A stretch of DNA of 16,236 nt, taken from positions 1 through 16,236 of the forward strand of contig JBKJPW010000024.1 of NCBI GenBank assembly GCA_046594225.1, read 5' to 3'. Source of the DNA: UBA4416 sp046594225 (GTDB lineage: Bacteria; Bacteroidota; Bacteroidia; B-17B0; Aurantibacillaceae). Position 1 is the stretch's first letter, and every line of letters starts with the position of its first letter. The position numbers and the translations under genes are program-made. Shown piece after piece: positions 15,216 through 16,236 of the stretch. Below the pieces are notes generated by a model that was not told where the DNA came from, ran no database searches, and saw only the letters and a list, made by a program, of their open reading frames with translations.

Positions 15216-16235
15216 ATGTACAAAAACGATATTATATTAAGAGCAGCAAAAGGAGAATTAGTAGAACGTGTGCCAATTTGGTTAATGCGTCAAGCAGGAC
15301 GTATTTTACCAGAATATAAAGCCACTCGCGCTCGAGCAAAAAACTTTATTGAGTTCGTTAAAAATCCTGAGCTTGCTGCCGAAGTAACTATACAACCAGT
15401 TGATATTTTAGGAGTTGATGCTGCTATTATTTTTTCGGATATTTTAGTTATTCCTGAAGCGATGGGATTGCCTTATCAAATGATAGAAGCAAAAGGTCCC
15501 AATTTTGAAAAAACAATTAAATCGCAAAAAGATATAGATGATTTACGAATTGCAAATGCTGGCGATTTAGATTATGTGATTCAAGCTATTAAATTGGCAA
15601 AAAAAGATTTGAATAATCGCGTGCCATTAATTGGATTTGCTGGTGCACCTTGGACATTAATGGCTTACATGGTGGAAGGAAGTGGAAGCAAAACATTTAG
15701 TCAGGCAAAAAAATTCTTTTACCAAGAGCCAGCTTTAGCGCATCAATTATTAGAAAAAATTACACAAAGCACTATTAATTATTTAAAAGCACAAGTAGCT
15801 GCTGGTGCCGATATGATTCAAATTTTTGACAGTTGGGCAGGAGTTTTAGGTCACGAACAATATTTGGAGTTTTCATTAAAATATATTTCTAAAATTTGTG
15901 ATGCTATTGAACCATTAGTACCTGTTACTGTATTTGCAAAAGATGCGCATTTTGCATTAGCAGATATGGCCAAATTAAATTGCAATACCATAGGTTTAGA
16001 TTGGACAATTAATCCTCAAGATGCTCGTATTATTATTGGTAGCGAAAAAACCTTACAAGGTAATGCTGATCCATGCATGTTATACGCCGATGAAAAAACA
16101 ATTGAAGCAACGGCTCGTAAAATGGTAAATGCGTTTGGCAAACAACGTTACATTGCCAATTTAGGGCACGGTTTATACCCAGATTTAGATAAAAATAAAG
16201 TGAAATTCTTTATTGATTGTGTGAAGAGTTTGTAA
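15216..16235 (+). CDS. hemE: Uroporphyrinogen decarboxylase
   Basis: HemE removes four carboxyl groups from uroporphyrinogen III to give coproporphyrinogen III, in the cytoplasm, on the protoporphyrin branch to heme. The 339 residues are complete, with the stop at 16233-16235, one base from the window edge. Key family residues are present: MRQAGR (24-29, Arg25 and Arg29), Asp75 in FSDIL, Tyr151 in LMAYMVEG, and His318 in NLGHGLYPD. GAPWTLM, IQIFDSWAG and GNADPCMLY are also in place. These correspond to the human substrate-binding residues Arg37, Arg41, Asp86, Tyr164 and His339. The gene starts 1 bp after the bestrophin stop. No other heme genes are in the window; they may continue downstream beyond 16236. 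Confidence 0.97.
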   Translation: MYKNDIILRAAKGELVERVPIWLMRQAGRILPEYKATRARAKNFIEFVKNPELAAEVTIQPVDILGVDAAIIFSDILVIPEAMGLPYQMIEAKGPNFEKTIKSQKDIDDLRIANAGDLDYVIQAIKLAKKDLNNRVPLIGFAGAPWTLMAYMVEGSGSKTFSQAKKFFYQEPALAHQLLEKITQSTINYLKAQVAAGADMIQIFDSWAGVLGHEQYLEFSLKYISKICDAIEPLVPVTVFAKDAHFALADMAKLNCNTIGLDWTINPQDARIIIGSEKTLQGNADPCMLYADEKTIEATARKMVNAFGKQRYIANLGHGLYPDLDKNKVKFFIDCVKSL

Positions 16236-16236
16236 A

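Overview
The window is AT-rich, ordinary chromosomal DNA from a member of the Bacteroidota. The evidence is two cell-surface proteins with type IX secretion (T9SS) C-terminal domains, one of the gliding-motility-associated type and one of the Por-tail type. Promoter boxes of the form TAnnTTTG, typical of the phylum, lie upstream of several genes, and starts lack clear Shine-Dalgarno sequences. No phage, transposase, CRISPR array, rRNA or tRNA gene is visible. The genus cannot be named from this sequence alone.

Layout from left to right: a Kup potassium transporter on the minus strand; then, on the plus strand, a T9SS-exported adhesin-like protein, a sensor histidine kinase without a partner regulator, a lipoprotein substrate-binding protein, a FecCD-type permease and its ATPase (a metal-chelate, heme, siderophore or cobalamin importer). 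A 199-bp convergent gap follows, packed with two intergenic repeat elements and a two-way terminator. Then come efp and accA on the minus strand (read accA to efp), ispE on the plus strand, a second convergent gap with a REP-like palindrome and a perfect two-way terminator, a secreted M1 aminopeptidase on the minus strand, and a small exported hypothetical protein, a bestrophin-family channel and hemE on the plus strand.

Likely transcription units are: adhesin, kinase and binding protein (10-bp gaps); permease and ATPase (4-bp overlap); accA and efp (27-bp gap, with a good promoter before accA); and bestrophin and hemE (1-bp gap). The importer's binding protein is separated from its permease by 158 bp holding a hairpin and a short tandem repeat. 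Housekeeping functions represented are fatty-acid synthesis (accA), translation of proline stretches (efp), isoprenoid synthesis (ispE) and heme synthesis (hemE).

I did not find a convincing new multi-gene system. The points most worth a second look are the foldable intergenic repeat at 8890-8968, the EF-P whose loop tip carries Asn instead of Lys or Arg, the orphan kinase next to an importer, and the small Cys-containing exported protein at 13889-14317. No gene-free stretch exceeds 300 bases.
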